Shown piece after piece: positions 8,701-17,209 of a stretch of DNA of 64,000 nucleotides. This DNA comes from CAZVWJ01 sp964631325 (lineage in GTDB: Bacteria; T1Sed10-126). The stretch's first letter is position 1, and each line of letters starts with the position of its first letter. The stretch is taken from positions 1-64,000 of the forward strand of contig CAZVWJ010000012.1 in NCBI GenBank assembly GCA_964631325.1, read 5' to 3'. The notes under the pieces were generated by a model. The model did not search any database and was not told where the DNA came from. It saw nothing but the letters and a program-made list of their open reading frames with translations. The position numbers were made by a program, and so were the translations under genes.

Positions 8701-10214
8701 TTTCCTTCCTGATCTTCGGCTAGTTCAAGGAACTGATACTTTTCTGGCTGATTTTCCTGAATATGATCGATCAGCGTTTCAATTTCTCCAGCCAGTGATA
8801 ATCCCTGTTCGATACGCTTTAAATTTTGTTCGATTTTCTGTTTTTCATTATTCGTAATAAAAACATTTGGGAAATACTCCAAAACCGACTCCAAAATCCC
8901 TTGTCTTTCAAGTTGTTCAATAGTGTTTCCGCCAAAGTACAAATCATCTTCAAGACTGGGAAGAACATCGTGGTCAACTTCTTCTCCATAACCACCTAAA
9001 TCTTCTACCTTTGTTTCATACTCTTCTTCTGACCATTCACCAGATTCATAAATAGCTTTAAGAATTGTTTTGTTATTAACTACCAATTCTTCATATTCCC
9101 CAAGTTTGATTTCAGTCAAATTACCATGATCATCTCTGACTGGAAGATACTCCACAATAACCCCATCTTTCTTCTTTGCTGTTTCGGCCATATGGATCCA
9201 GTCAATATCTTTAACGTCTTGAAAATCATGCCCTTCATATTCACTCTCGGAAGCATCTAAAACTTTAATTTCATCCTCTTTTATCCGCTCGGATAATCTC
9301 TCAAAATTTTCCTTTTGTATCGGTTGGTGCTTTGACTCACTTTCGGCCTGCTGTTGTAAAAATAAGATTGCAGACTTTGGCAATTTGATAGTTTCAAAGA
9401 TCTGTTCGATGTGTTCAATCACTTCCAATTTCCAACCAATCAGTAAACTTGTCATATCCATCACAAATTTTTCAGTTCCTCGATCAATGAATGGATCAGT
9501 TCTGTGAGTTAAATCCCTTTGATCGGAGGTTAATGATAGCGTTCCGTGTCGATTCATGATTGGAAAAGTCTTCCAATGGCTTTTCAATTGAGTATTTTCA
9601 TCAAACACTTCCCAGAAAATATACGGAAGGGTCGTCCCCATCGCCCCAATCCAAAAATGAAGCGGCATCTTCCCCTGATAATATCGATTCAATATTTCTC
9701 TATTTCTTTCTTTTTGCTCCTCCAGCATTTCCTTTGTTTCTTCAAGGGAGACTGCTCTTAATACATCTGGATCTTCTCCGGCGGACTCTCTCATCTTCTG
9801 AAACAGTTCCTTCATCTCATCACTATCGTCAAGCCCCAGATTTGTACCGACCGTTACAGCACTTGCGATTAATTGAGGCGTATCAATTTCAAACTCTAAA
9901 GCTTTTTCCCAAAGTCGTTTGCTAATTACTCCCTCATCACCATCTTTTGGTAATAAATGTGCCACTCGTAGTAATAAAAAGGGATCTTCTAACTCCTGAG
10001 CTTGACCAAGCAACTCTTCACCGATCCTGACAATTTCTTCCTCATCCCCCTTGTAAAGCAGTGATTCAATGTAAAGGTGATAATTCTGGGAGGTAGGCTT
10101 ATCATCAACTAAATCTTTTGCCTCACTCTCTGCCTGATCAAAGTTACCAATTTGCAAAAGGGACTTAATTTTTACCTGCCGAAGTTGATTATCCATTTGA
10201 AGTTTATTCGTCAT
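5778..10214 (-). CDS. giant TPR protein with PIN-like nuclease segments, 1478 aa
   Basis: The ATG at 10214 has AGGTG seven bases upstream and overlaps the end of the preceding nuclease gene by 11 bases; a GTG three codons earlier is less likely. Residues 1-180 are TPR-like helical pairs. About residue 250 a PIN-type first strand appears (FVMDMTSLL, then IKLPKSAILFL). A second similar half (LYFGGNTIEQLERQG, FPNVFIT) lies near 430-455, and VVCTDDRY followed by GNPIVGMPEVL lies near 533-558. That matches the PIN layout, with the first Asp and the late D-D pair on the active face. The last 900 residues are acidic helices, probably TPR or HEAT-like. PIN domains are Mg-dependent ribonucleases. I infer an RNA- or DNA-cleaving effector; the PIN call rests on motif spacing only. 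Confidence 0.7.
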   Translation of the reverse strand: MTNKLQMDNQLRQVKIKSLLQIGNFDQAESEAKDLVDDKPTSQNYHLYIESLLYKGDEEEIVRIGEELLGQAQELEDPFLLLRVAHLLPKDGDEGVISKRLWEKALEFEIDTPQLIASAVTVGTNLGLDDSDEMKELFQKMRESAGEDPDVLRAVSLEETKEMLEEQKERNREILNRYYQGKMPLHFWIGAMGTTLPYIFWEVFDENTQLKSHWKTFPIMNRHGTLSLTSDQRDLTHRTDPFIDRGTEKFVMDMTSLLIGWKLEVIEHIEQIFETIKLPKSAILFLQQQAESESKHQPIQKENFERLSERIKEDEIKVLDASESEYEGHDFQDVKDIDWIHMAETAKKKDGVIVEYLPVRDDHGNLTEIKLGEYEELVVNNKTILKAIYESGEWSEEEYETKVEDLGGYGEEVDHDVLPSLEDDLYFGGNTIEQLERQGILESVLEYFPNVFITNNEKQKIEQNLKRIEQGLSLAGEIETLIDHIQENQPEKYQFLELAEDQEGKISNEQMREPNYRVLVDLLTGDFSEESVVCTDDRYVSGHGNIQGNPIVGMPEVLKKIRQSHEERYQEDESSESTIDNFYSEEHYYRDLIYMREADLRYLPVDSEEILYWLNESSFEENRFGLSVEGTDELEVLRRYVSGTQIDKDNLQFPSDTEAENSMGEVRYTMNLFHEISAVLIEIWSSGNLNKNEKRAYSNWIFSNLFVDMLGIRRILELTKYEQDDLVFYGQNIGRVMCNAIQITHGDSQVESKFRKNYLQWLYNRMLAPRELNEGVLINSVGEAIREFLISFLDEDLEDESREKTMRAQLQRFFRDLPVKIQKNINLAGIADPLALEPQGTIEFAGFEFKPNEIWPTLATIVNRESEQVELQDRTGRKTFLISPNELDSQYEFCDSIKFVDQDTDEEFTFESIECGFLSRDEGVIEDVLEQTWSEWFDRDRQEFEDVLDELLEADSLKERMEQVHRYREKSLPFYHFELQSQASTEPQTLKREDFIPPEAESFRNFLRYEEVDATEIDESLEEAARKLINQEGLEEAFHRFAHLPKHFPAPLYQELQNLSSDDRVDLLQNLSDQWASAVRLIHLFNLVMQFQEDDPWTLEKAEEILDGLLNPDSLHTESFMITLKWVNRELNRLQYHEQLTKEEYLLANWIHASQLQNIILRSGINNEQIFKHFRINMEQTDLLTFDRDFELWNDVAYPREVKKRTFLFMGLFSRYEKFPIDLIEDMDVEEELVSNFMVGEEDERSIHPEFMNDPSLGENALNSFLGRARNDVVEETFGEDMGFLVSSDLMKKYTRQALNDVIEEPGKDIAWTLLNAIVGHRSMYPELRGKLLEVIEKFDFDELFEIEDINSRLALEFFGTQIGYLDEEDLRKKLFKHLKKRAEKASEETDKPLPSKEDNNLTGEAESIVEALLSSSISEGEPEESASRFGERMEEIVRIWPEMAPLFRDGINKFVWYLPIEQAAPLWRLNLVLRSCY

Positions 10215-12327
10215 AGTACTCACCTAGCATTCGCAACGTCTCGCGAGGCCTCCCACTGTTAAAAGCCCCCGCCACAGCCATTCTTTTAGCGCTATCAGTC
10301 ATAACCTTTTCAATCAACTTTTGTTTATGATCATAAACAAATTCCCAGTCTCCCTGCTGGGCCTTCAACTCGCATAATTCATACAAAAAATCCCCTCGCT
10401 CTGTTTCTTTATATTTGGATTCGAGATATTCTTCCAAATCCTCATACTTTTCGTCTTCATAACCTTTTCGGTGATAAGACATATTTTGAATCTGTTCAAA
10501 ATAACTGAGATCTTGACATGACTGGACGGTATCTAAAGCCTTTTCATATTCTCCTTGGAGCAATAGAATTCTGGCTTTCCAATATTTCCATAATTCTTTT
10601 GAATCCCCACCAAATATTTCTTTACTTTCTTCATGCAGCCAAATGGCATCATCTATATTCCCTCTAGATAATAAAGCAACCAATAATCCAATTACTTCAT
10701 TAACCCCAGGAGAATATTTTTCAAAACGCTGAATTACTTCATTAGCGGTAAGTTGGTTAACTACATTAAAATCTCTGGCTGTCCCCCAAATAAAAGCCCC
10801 ATAATGAATCGAATTTTCGGAAAGCAATTTTTCAGCGTAATTATTAGCACTTTCTGTATTGCCGGGGTCTTCCAACTCATCTAAATTTGCCTTACAGGCT
10901 AATTTCCAGACTTCTAAATCTACTGCCTCTCTTTCATTTTCAGTTGCAATATCAATCAATTCATCAAAAGTATCCTGGGCTTCCTGAAGTCTCTCTCGAA
11001 TATCTTCGTCTTTGATTAGATAATGTCTGAAGACAGGCATGGGGGGATTTAAAGGCTGATCTGGGAGAATGACAGGAGAGAAAGCTGAATGATAATAAAT
11101 TATTCCTTTAGTCCGCTGAACTTCAAAATTGTCTGGCTCCTCTTCCGCAATTTTCTCGATTTGGTCATATGCCTTTCCTAAATTTTCTTGTAATAAAAAT
11201 GCTATAGCTTTTAATCGCTTGGTTTCATAATTTAAGGTGAACTCATCTTCAAATTCATCAAGGCGACTCCAAAAATCTTTGATTTCATTCATTTCCAACA
11301 AACAGGCAAGTATTAAATTACCTGCTTCTATAGTGGAGGGGTCTTCTAGTTGATTTAAAACCTTGCTAGGATTTTCTTCATGGTATAGTACTACAAATTT
11401 TTCGTATTCAGTGTTTATATCAACCTGTAATTGATCAATTTCTTCGAAAATTTTTCTTGCTTCCGGAAAATCTTCCTCAATAGTGGCTTTTAAAACAGCT
11501 TCAATTTTTAATATTTCTGCTCTAACTTCATTATCATTTAGAAATTTTTCATTTTCTCGGAGGTTTAAAATTTGTTCATATGCACGTCGTGTCCTACCTT
11601 GTTTTAGAAGATTTTTCACCTCCTGAAGTTCTTCAAAAGTCATTTCGGTAATTCTTTCGAAAGCTTGCTCGTTAACAATATTTTTCTTTTTTAATTTTTG
11701 TTTTAAGTTTCTATCTGTATTTGGATTTTCCTCACAAATTACATTAATCCAATGATCTGCCGGTTCCAAAAAACGAGCAACTATATGAGGATGGTCCATC
11801 AATTTATCTTTTAATTCTCTAGCTGACCAAACTTCAAAATCAATTCCATGTTTTTTTAATCTTTGTATTTGGTTTTCAATTACATCATGCACTTGAGTCC
11901 GTTGGATATCACTCGCTAAAAATAAAATAATTTTCTTAACTCGCTCAAAATCCCAATGATCTTCATTTTCTTCTAATATTCGATTCACAACATTTGTAAT
12001 AAGTTTTGGTTCTACTTCTACATGAGATTTACATTCACCTAAAATAATCTGGTCTTCTGAAGTAATTGCTTTAAGATCAACTCCAAAATCAGATTGGCCT
12101 TCTATACCATATAACTCACAAAACTCGATATGATTCTCTTTTCTAAGAATATTTAGACAAAGTTTTTCAAATCGTTTTGGAGTCAATTGATAAAAAGGGG
12201 GGGATAAATCTAGTTTTATATTCGGGGTAATAAACTCAGCTTCATCATAAATTGGAAAATCCTCAGGATTAGATTTAGAGTTCTGAAAAACTTTACTACT
12301 TGCCTTTTTGTTATAATTTTTATCCAT
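10204..12327 (-). CDS. PD-(D/E)XK (Mrr-like) nuclease fused to TPR repeats, 707 aa
   Basis: The start at 12327 (MDKNYNKKASS) is preferred over an in-frame ATG at 12405 because GAGGTG sits seven bases upstream and the longer form would run into the previous gene. Residues 47-100 hold a restriction-endonuclease fold: YQLTPKRFEKL (E54), FGVD (D84) and GECKSH (E98-x-K100), the E...D...ExK pattern of Mrr-type nucleases. From about 220 to the end the protein is a string of degenerate TPR helices, with phrases such as RRAYEQILNLRENEKFL and WKARILLLQGEYEKALDTV. Mrr-like domains cut DNA, often foreign or modified DNA. The TPR tail probably binds the TPR/PIN partner encoded directly downstream with an 11-base overlap. 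Confidence 0.85.
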   Translation of the reverse strand: MDKNYNKKASSKVFQNSKSNPEDFPIYDEAEFITPNIKLDLSPPFYQLTPKRFEKLCLNILRKENHIEFCELYGIEGQSDFGVDLKAITSEDQIILGECKSHVEVEPKLITNVVNRILEENEDHWDFERVKKIILFLASDIQRTQVHDVIENQIQRLKKHGIDFEVWSARELKDKLMDHPHIVARFLEPADHWINVICEENPNTDRNLKQKLKKKNIVNEQAFERITEMTFEELQEVKNLLKQGRTRRAYEQILNLRENEKFLNDNEVRAEILKIEAVLKATIEEDFPEARKIFEEIDQLQVDINTEYEKFVVLYHEENPSKVLNQLEDPSTIEAGNLILACLLEMNEIKDFWSRLDEFEDEFTLNYETKRLKAIAFLLQENLGKAYDQIEKIAEEEPDNFEVQRTKGIIYYHSAFSPVILPDQPLNPPMPVFRHYLIKDEDIRERLQEAQDTFDELIDIATENEREAVDLEVWKLACKANLDELEDPGNTESANNYAEKLLSENSIHYGAFIWGTARDFNVVNQLTANEVIQRFEKYSPGVNEVIGLLVALLSRGNIDDAIWLHEESKEIFGGDSKELWKYWKARILLLQGEYEKALDTVQSCQDLSYFEQIQNMSYHRKGYEDEKYEDLEEYLESKYKETERGDFLYELCELKAQQGDWEFVYDHKQKLIEKVMTDSAKRMAVAGAFNSGRPRETLRMLGEYYDE

Positions 12328-12349
12328 TTTTTTCACCTCAGGATCACTG

Positions 12350-12787
12350 TTATGATCTTTTCTTTTCAATTTTTTCATTGAGTTCACTAAGCGACTCACA
12401 TTCATCAGCCAATTGTTTTAATTCTTCCCAATCTGTATCTTGAACAGTCTCTTCTGTATCACTTGGATTTGAATCCGGGGTATTATCTGGAGCGAAATTC
12501 TGTCTTAGTTCTTCCCCAAACCAATTCTCGGTAAATAAAAAAATATTTACTTGGGGTGTATCTTTTCCATCGCTTTTTAAAAAAGGTATAGAACTCCAAT
12601 CTAAACGAGCTTTCCCAACTTTACATAACCAGAAAATTAAGCAAAAAACTAATAAATGAATAAATAAATGTGAAAACCAACGAATATTGTATCCTTCTGG
12701 ATAAACAAGATCGCTATAGTAAAACCTCACCTCATCAATAAATCGAGGTAAACCAAATTGCTTATACTTAATCGTATTGATCCTCAA
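12350..12787 (-). CDS. small single-helix membrane protein, 145 aa
   Basis: The only workable start is TTG at 12787, overlapping the methyltransferase stop by 20 bases. One strong hydrophobic helix spans about residues 37-56 (SHLFIHLLVFCLIFWLCKV). The rest is a short N-terminal region and an acidic cytoplasmic-type tail (residues 100-145) rich in Asp, Glu and Thr, ending in a probable coiled segment (SLSELNEKIEKK). No family is recognised. It sits 22 bases ahead of the nuclease-TPR gene and may be a membrane sensor or anchor for it, as a pair with the downstream KAP NTPase. This role is inference from position. Confidence 0.6.
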   Translation of the reverse strand: MRINTIKYKQFGLPRFIDEVRFYYSDLVYPEGYNIRWFSHLFIHLLVFCLIFWLCKVGKARLDWSSIPFLKSDGKDTPQVNIFLFTENWFGEELRQNFAPDNTPDSNPSDTEETVQDTDWEELKQLADECESLSELNEKIEKKRS

Positions 12788-15700
12788 TTATTTGAATTTC
12801 TTCATTTGTGAGTCCATATAGCTCATAAACTATCCGATCAATTTCTTGGTCGGTTTCTTCGATTTTTTTCTCAATGTTTAATTTTTCGGAGTCCGATGTT
12901 ACTTGAGTAAGACTTCCATGTAAACTGAGCATCCTATCGGCTTTTTCGGCGATTTGATCGCGCAGTTCAACTTCAGTTGAGTTCGATTCATCGATTTGTT
13001 TGATGGGGAGTTGCTCCATGTATTGGTAGATATAGCGAAGATATCCGCCTCGGTAAGATGAACAGATGTTTTCGTAATAAAAGGCAAGTAGTTTCGAGTT
13101 GAGTAAACCCAGTAAATAAGGATCGTCACTGGATATTATGTAAGCCGTGTTTACACAATAATAATTGCCATCTCGATCCAGTGTGAAGTTACCCCTTTCA
13201 GCAATATCTGGAACTATTAATTTGGGCTTTTCAAATTCATCGTAATAATCGCAGGCTCGAAGTTCCCACCAGTATTCTCCTTGATCGTATCGTTCCCGAG
13301 CTCTTTCCTCATATTGACTCAGGTATCCGGTAATAGCTGGATACTGTTGCTTCAACCATTGCCATTCATCCGCGTCTTTTGGAGCATTTTCATTAGTCCA
13401 ACCGTTGGGGAAGAAAATTAGATAATGTTCTGGTGACAAGGATGCATATCGCTTGATATCGCGGCCCTTCAAAAATGGTTTAAGCCGTTCATCGCTGGCT
13501 GGGTTTTTATCAATTAATTCCTGATACTTAGCCGAGTCAATTACAAAGGCTTTGTTCAATCCTGTTTTAATCCCGTAGTGAATTCCACCATTTACGACTT
13601 TTTTTAAAGGCTTGGACTGATCCCTTACTTTACGAAGCAAATCTTGAGTTTCTTTACCTACAAGTGTCCAACTTCCTCCCGTTAGGAATTCCTTATTCAT
13701 AGGAAATGAATCTTCCCGGAAGAGAACAGATAAATCTCCGAGAATATCGTCTTGTTCATTGGCAACGTCGAGGGCGGTGAATTCACCATTAAAAGAAGTC
13801 GGAGACATCATCAGAATACAGGGGTAAGTCGTGGCGGTATCGAAAACTGTATAATCGCCGAAATTGATCAGTTTTCGAATCGGTTGGTCATCGAGCCAAC
13901 TGCGAAGATTCTTTCCGTATTTGGCTCGCATCCATTTGTTGGACACAATGTAGCAGAAGGTCCCCTCCTGGTTCAATAACTTGTAACCACGTTCGATGAA
14001 ATAAGTGTAGAAATCCGCGGTGCCATAATAAGTTTCATAATGATTCTTAAAATATTCTTTCTGTTCTCCCAAGTCCTCCTGTCTGACGTAGGGCGGATTA
14101 GCGATAACTACATCAAACCCGTTATTTTCCAGGAAGACTTCGGTGAAGTAGAGTTCCCAGAGGAAGAACGGGCGACGGCGGGACTGTTTTATTTCTTCGA
14201 GTTCTTTTAGTTTTTCTTCTTCGTCGTGTTCCTCCAGGGTGGCTTCAATGAGTTCCCAGTGTAGCTCTTCAATTTCTTCGCGTAATTCTCGTTTTTCGCT
14301 CTTGCGGACGGCATCCGCGAATTCTTTTTGAAGTTGATCCAATTCTTCTGCCTTTTTACGGGCCTCACTGTGGCGCTGGAAGAGGTCAGGGGTTCCATGC
14401 TGGTTTTGTTGTTCACTCTCTAAATTTCCTATTTCTTTTTTTATCTTTTCCAATTCATTGTCCAAACGTTTCTGTTCGGCTGATGGAAGATTACCGGACT
14501 GGTGGCGGTCTATATATTGTTTTTCAAGGGACCGTTGTTTCTCTTTTAATTCTCGGCGGCGGGCTTCGGTATCGGCTTGCCGGTCACGGATAAGTTCGGA
14601 GTCAAACAGTTCAATCCCCTCGTATTCCTCGACCAGCGAGTCGCCCTGCATAATTCGGTACTCGAGGTTGGGTAGGGGTTTAATCTCTTCATAGTCTTCC
14701 TCATCAACGACCAGGGAGAGCCAGAGGCGGAGCTTGGCGATATCAACGGAACTGGGATCAATATCAACGCCGTAGAGATTATGTAAAATAGCGTGGCGCT
14801 TGAGCTCATACTGGCTGCGATCTTCACCGGAATCAAGATAGGGAGTGAGCAGGCGGCGCAGTTTGACGATCTCCTGCATCAGGCCGACCGGGAAGGCGCC
14901 GGAACCGATTGCCGGGTCGCAGACTTTAATCTCGGCAAGTAGCGCGTCAATTTTGTTGACCCGCTCACGGATAGAATCGGGAATTTTTTGTTGGCGTTCG
15001 GCAAGATCACCTTCCGCAACGGCCGCTTCGTGTTGAAGCAGAAGATCACCGTGTTCAACGACTAATCTTATGTCCGCTTCAGGAATGTCCCCCCCATCTG
15101 TATCTTCCCCCACCGGGGGGGAAGAGCTTTCACCCTCACCCCGGCCCTCTTCCATCGAGGGAGAGGGAGTTTGGTCCCCCTCATCCGCCCTGCGGGCACC
15201 TTCTCCCACCGGGGGAGAAGAATCACCCCCATCTTGCTCTTCCCCCATCGAGGGGGAAGAGCTTTCACCCCCACCTGTGTCCTCCCCCGTCGAGGGGGAG
15301 GAGATGTTTTTGCTATCTGGGGAGAGATTATTTTTATTGTTCAAATGTGTGGAGAGGTAATTGACCAGGCTTTCCTGGCACATGTAGTGGACTATTTCGC
15401 GGGGGGTGTAGAAAGCGCCCTTTGATTTGCGGTCCTCGACGTCAAGCATGCGCTCGTAGACCTTGCCCAGCATCTCGGGATCAACGGCGACTTCTTTTTC
15501 CAGCGGTTCATCCTCGCGGATGGTGAAGTTGTAGCGGTCGAAGGTGTCAAAAATCTCGGCGAAGAGTTCGTCGGGGAGGGTGAGTTCAGTCTCGTCCCAG
15601 GCGTAGTTATTTATCGGTTCAAATAAACCGCCGTTTAAAAAGGGAATGCGGCACTCCAGTTTTGAATCCATGGCGCCCCGGCCGCGGTCGACGGCAAGCG

Positions 15701-16625
15701 AGTTGTAGAACAGGTGTTCGAGCACGTCGTTGTAAAAATTGTCGTAAGCACAGTATTCGCCCGCAAAGAGCCGGCGGAGAAAATCTTTCGGACCGGTGCC
15801 CCACTCGTGGAAAGAGCCGGAAGCATCGCGTTCGACGCCCAGCCAGCCTTTTTTCTGAATAAAATAGAGGAAGACAATCTGGCCGAGGAGCTTCTTGGCA
15901 AAACTGGTCGGGGTAATATCCTTCTTGTCAAACTCCGCCCGGATTTTATCGTCCGCCGTTAATACCTCTTCGGTGGCCTCTTTGGCTTCCAGGAACAGCT
16001 CCCGGTATTGCTCGAAGAACTCGTCGGAAACCGGTTCAACGCTAAAGGCTTCTTCAAGTTCAGCCAGGCTGGGTTTGCTCTCCTGATCAAGAACCCGGGC
16101 GAGCTGTTTCTGGGCCGTATGATTTGGTTCGTTGGCCCCGACAAGATAGGAAAAGCGCTTGGCCGGCGATAGCTCCCGCCGGGGCCGGGTCTTCCCGGCC
16201 TCAGTTTCCTGGAGGCTGTAGTCAACCTTGACCAGGGAAAACCGCCAGTCGGGGTGGCCCTCGGTGTGAAAGGCAACCAGCGCCCCGTCCTTCTGATAGC
16301 CCCGGCTGTCCCGCAGATACCAGCCAACAAAATTACGCTGGGCGGTGCGGGCGCGGCGCAGGTTGGAAACCTGGTTGAGATGGACAACCAGCACATGGAT
16401 GTATTTACCGTTTGGTTCGTCGTATTTTCCGAGGCGGCGGTAGGACTTGACGTATTTTTTGTAGGCTTCGGGGATGTTGTAGCCGGACATACTTTTCTGG
16501 GCTTCCTCGGAATCATCAAAATCGCGCTGGAGGAGGTTATTGATAAAGTTATGGTAGCGGGCCTCGTCAAACGGTTGGTCGAAGGTGTTTTTAATAACGT
16601 TTTTCGTGGCTTCCTGAACAGTCAT
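12768..16625 (-). CDS. type IIG-like adenine-specific DNA methyltransferase/restriction protein, 1285 aa
   Basis: The ATG follows GAGGAG at seven bases. After an N-terminal domain of about 390 residues (contains LSPAKRFSYLVGANEPNHTA) comes GAFYTPREIVHYMC near 403. The SAM motif DPAIGSGAF lies near 570-578 and the catalytic NPPY at 843-846, the amino-methyltransferase signature of Eco57I/type IIG enzymes. A coiled segment (about 685-820) precedes NPPY. The C-terminal 400 residues look like a TaqI-type target recognition domain (LKPFLKGRDIKRY, then YCVNTAYIISSD). It should methylate adenine in a fixed site and may cut unmodified DNA; the N-terminal domain is the likely place for a nuclease, but I see no certain PD-(D/E)XK motif. 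Residues about 428-513 are an in-frame insertion of intergenic repeat DNA. Confidence 0.85.
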   Translation of the reverse strand: MTVQEATKNVIKNTFDQPFDEARYHNFINNLLQRDFDDSEEAQKSMSGYNIPEAYKKYVKSYRRLGKYDEPNGKYIHVLVVHLNQVSNLRRARTAQRNFVGWYLRDSRGYQKDGALVAFHTEGHPDWRFSLVKVDYSLQETEAGKTRPRRELSPAKRFSYLVGANEPNHTAQKQLARVLDQESKPSLAELEEAFSVEPVSDEFFEQYRELFLEAKEATEEVLTADDKIRAEFDKKDITPTSFAKKLLGQIVFLYFIQKKGWLGVERDASGSFHEWGTGPKDFLRRLFAGEYCAYDNFYNDVLEHLFYNSLAVDRGRGAMDSKLECRIPFLNGGLFEPINNYAWDETELTLPDELFAEIFDTFDRYNFTIREDEPLEKEVAVDPEMLGKVYERMLDVEDRKSKGAFYTPREIVHYMCQESLVNYLSTHLNNKNNLSPDSKNISSPSTGEDTGGGESSSPSMGEEQDGGDSSPPVGEGARRADEGDQTPSPSMEEGRGEGESSSPPVGEDTDGGDIPEADIRLVVEHGDLLLQHEAAVAEGDLAERQQKIPDSIRERVNKIDALLAEIKVCDPAIGSGAFPVGLMQEIVKLRRLLTPYLDSGEDRSQYELKRHAILHNLYGVDIDPSSVDIAKLRLWLSLVVDEEDYEEIKPLPNLEYRIMQGDSLVEEYEGIELFDSELIRDRQADTEARRRELKEKQRSLEKQYIDRHQSGNLPSAEQKRLDNELEKIKKEIGNLESEQQNQHGTPDLFQRHSEARKKAEELDQLQKEFADAVRKSEKRELREEIEELHWELIEATLEEHDEEEKLKELEEIKQSRRRPFFLWELYFTEVFLENNGFDVVIANPPYVRQEDLGEQKEYFKNHYETYYGTADFYTYFIERGYKLLNQEGTFCYIVSNKWMRAKYGKNLRSWLDDQPIRKLINFGDYTVFDTATTYPCILMMSPTSFNGEFTALDVANEQDDILGDLSVLFREDSFPMNKEFLTGGSWTLVGKETQDLLRKVRDQSKPLKKVVNGGIHYGIKTGLNKAFVIDSAKYQELIDKNPASDERLKPFLKGRDIKRYASLSPEHYLIFFPNGWTNENAPKDADEWQWLKQQYPAITGYLSQYEERARERYDQGEYWWELRACDYYDEFEKPKLIVPDIAERGNFTLDRDGNYYCVNTAYIISSDDPYLLGLLNSKLLAFYYENICSSYRGGYLRYIYQYMEQLPIKQIDESNSTEVELRDQIAEKADRMLSLHGSLTQVTSDSEKLNIEKKIEETDQEIDRIVYELYGLTNEEIQIIEDQYD
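15087..15344. repeat. palindromic intergenic repeat array inserted in frame within the methyltransferase gene
   Basis: Five imperfect units of the 'tcccccaccgggggagaag' type lie in a row inside the coding frame. They are translated as repeated SSPPVGEDTDGGD / SSPSMGEEQDGGD / SPSMEEGRGEGE units. The same kind of palindrome (ccccc ... ggggg with 'ccctcaccc') lies in intergenic DNA near 34334, 43105-43210 and 60610-60745, so this is a mobile or expanding repeat that landed in a gene without breaking it. It falls between GAFYTPREIV and SAM motif I. Confidence 0.8.
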
Positions 16626-16681
16626 GTGAAACTCCTCAAAACCATTATTGGACAGGATTTACAGGATAAACAAGATCTTAA

Positions 16682-16880
16682 TTTAACGCAAAGGCGCAGA
16701 GGCGCAAAGAAGTATCTCCGTGGGGACGGAGGTTGATTATTGATTAACTTTTTTAGCTCGCGGGTGGGCGCTGATTAGAGATTAACTCCTCTGCACTATT
16801 GCGCGATTATACAAATTTTGCGTCCGAGCCTGCTGAAGTTTTTTTCGGAGACAATCATTCATTAGATTCTCAAACATGTA
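16682..16880. repeat. dispersed repeats downstream of the AlbA remnant
   Basis: Three repeat types meet here. 'acgcaaaggcgcagaggcg' near 16685 recurs near 22355 and 28552. 'ggttgattattgattaact' near 16730 recurs near 22213 and 28943. 'ctctgcactattgcg' through 'catgtaatcagtc' (16790-16888) recurs almost unchanged at 25831-25922, where it is the 3' flank of the intact AlbA gene. Confidence 0.7.
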
Positions 16881-16881
16881 A

Positions 16882-17205
16882 TCAGTCAAGCTGAAGTTCC
16901 CAGTGCCCCTCTTTTCTGCCGCCAATACGTTCTAATACATCCTTTTCTCTCAATTTCCTGATATTTTTCTGCACAGCTCGCTGACTTATTCCTATATCTT
17001 CAGCAAGTTCCGAAATCGTTGTTTCTTTATTTTGTCCAATCAATCCCAGAATTTTCTTCTCACTTTTCCCGAATCTTTCCCCGTTAAGTACCCTGGCATG
17101 TATTCCATCAAGTATCCTGTATCAATGTTTCAGTCAATATCCAGCTCACCTTTTACTGTGACATTACTGTGACATTACTATGACATTTACTATGACATTA
17201 TGTTC
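16882..17205 (-). pseudogene. C-terminal remnant of a second AlbA/HTH protein
   Basis: The frame ends LAEDIGISQRAVQKNIRKLR then GGRKEGHWELQLD, almost identical to the last 60 residues of the AlbA protein at 25916-27433. Upstream, bases 17157-17203 are four tandem units of 'tgacattac(t)', the out-of-frame remains of a Val-Asn-Val-Thr-type linker. The catalytic and N-terminal part is missing and the frame is broken, so this is the tail of a duplicated gene. It lies directly downstream of the intact AlbA gene 17210-18625. Confidence 0.8.
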
Positions 17206-17209
17206 AAAA

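Noticed and set aside
15068..16570. Several long overlapping frames on both strands inside the methyltransferase gene
   Set aside because: They arise from high GC and the repeat array; the 1285-aa frame with motifs explains the region.
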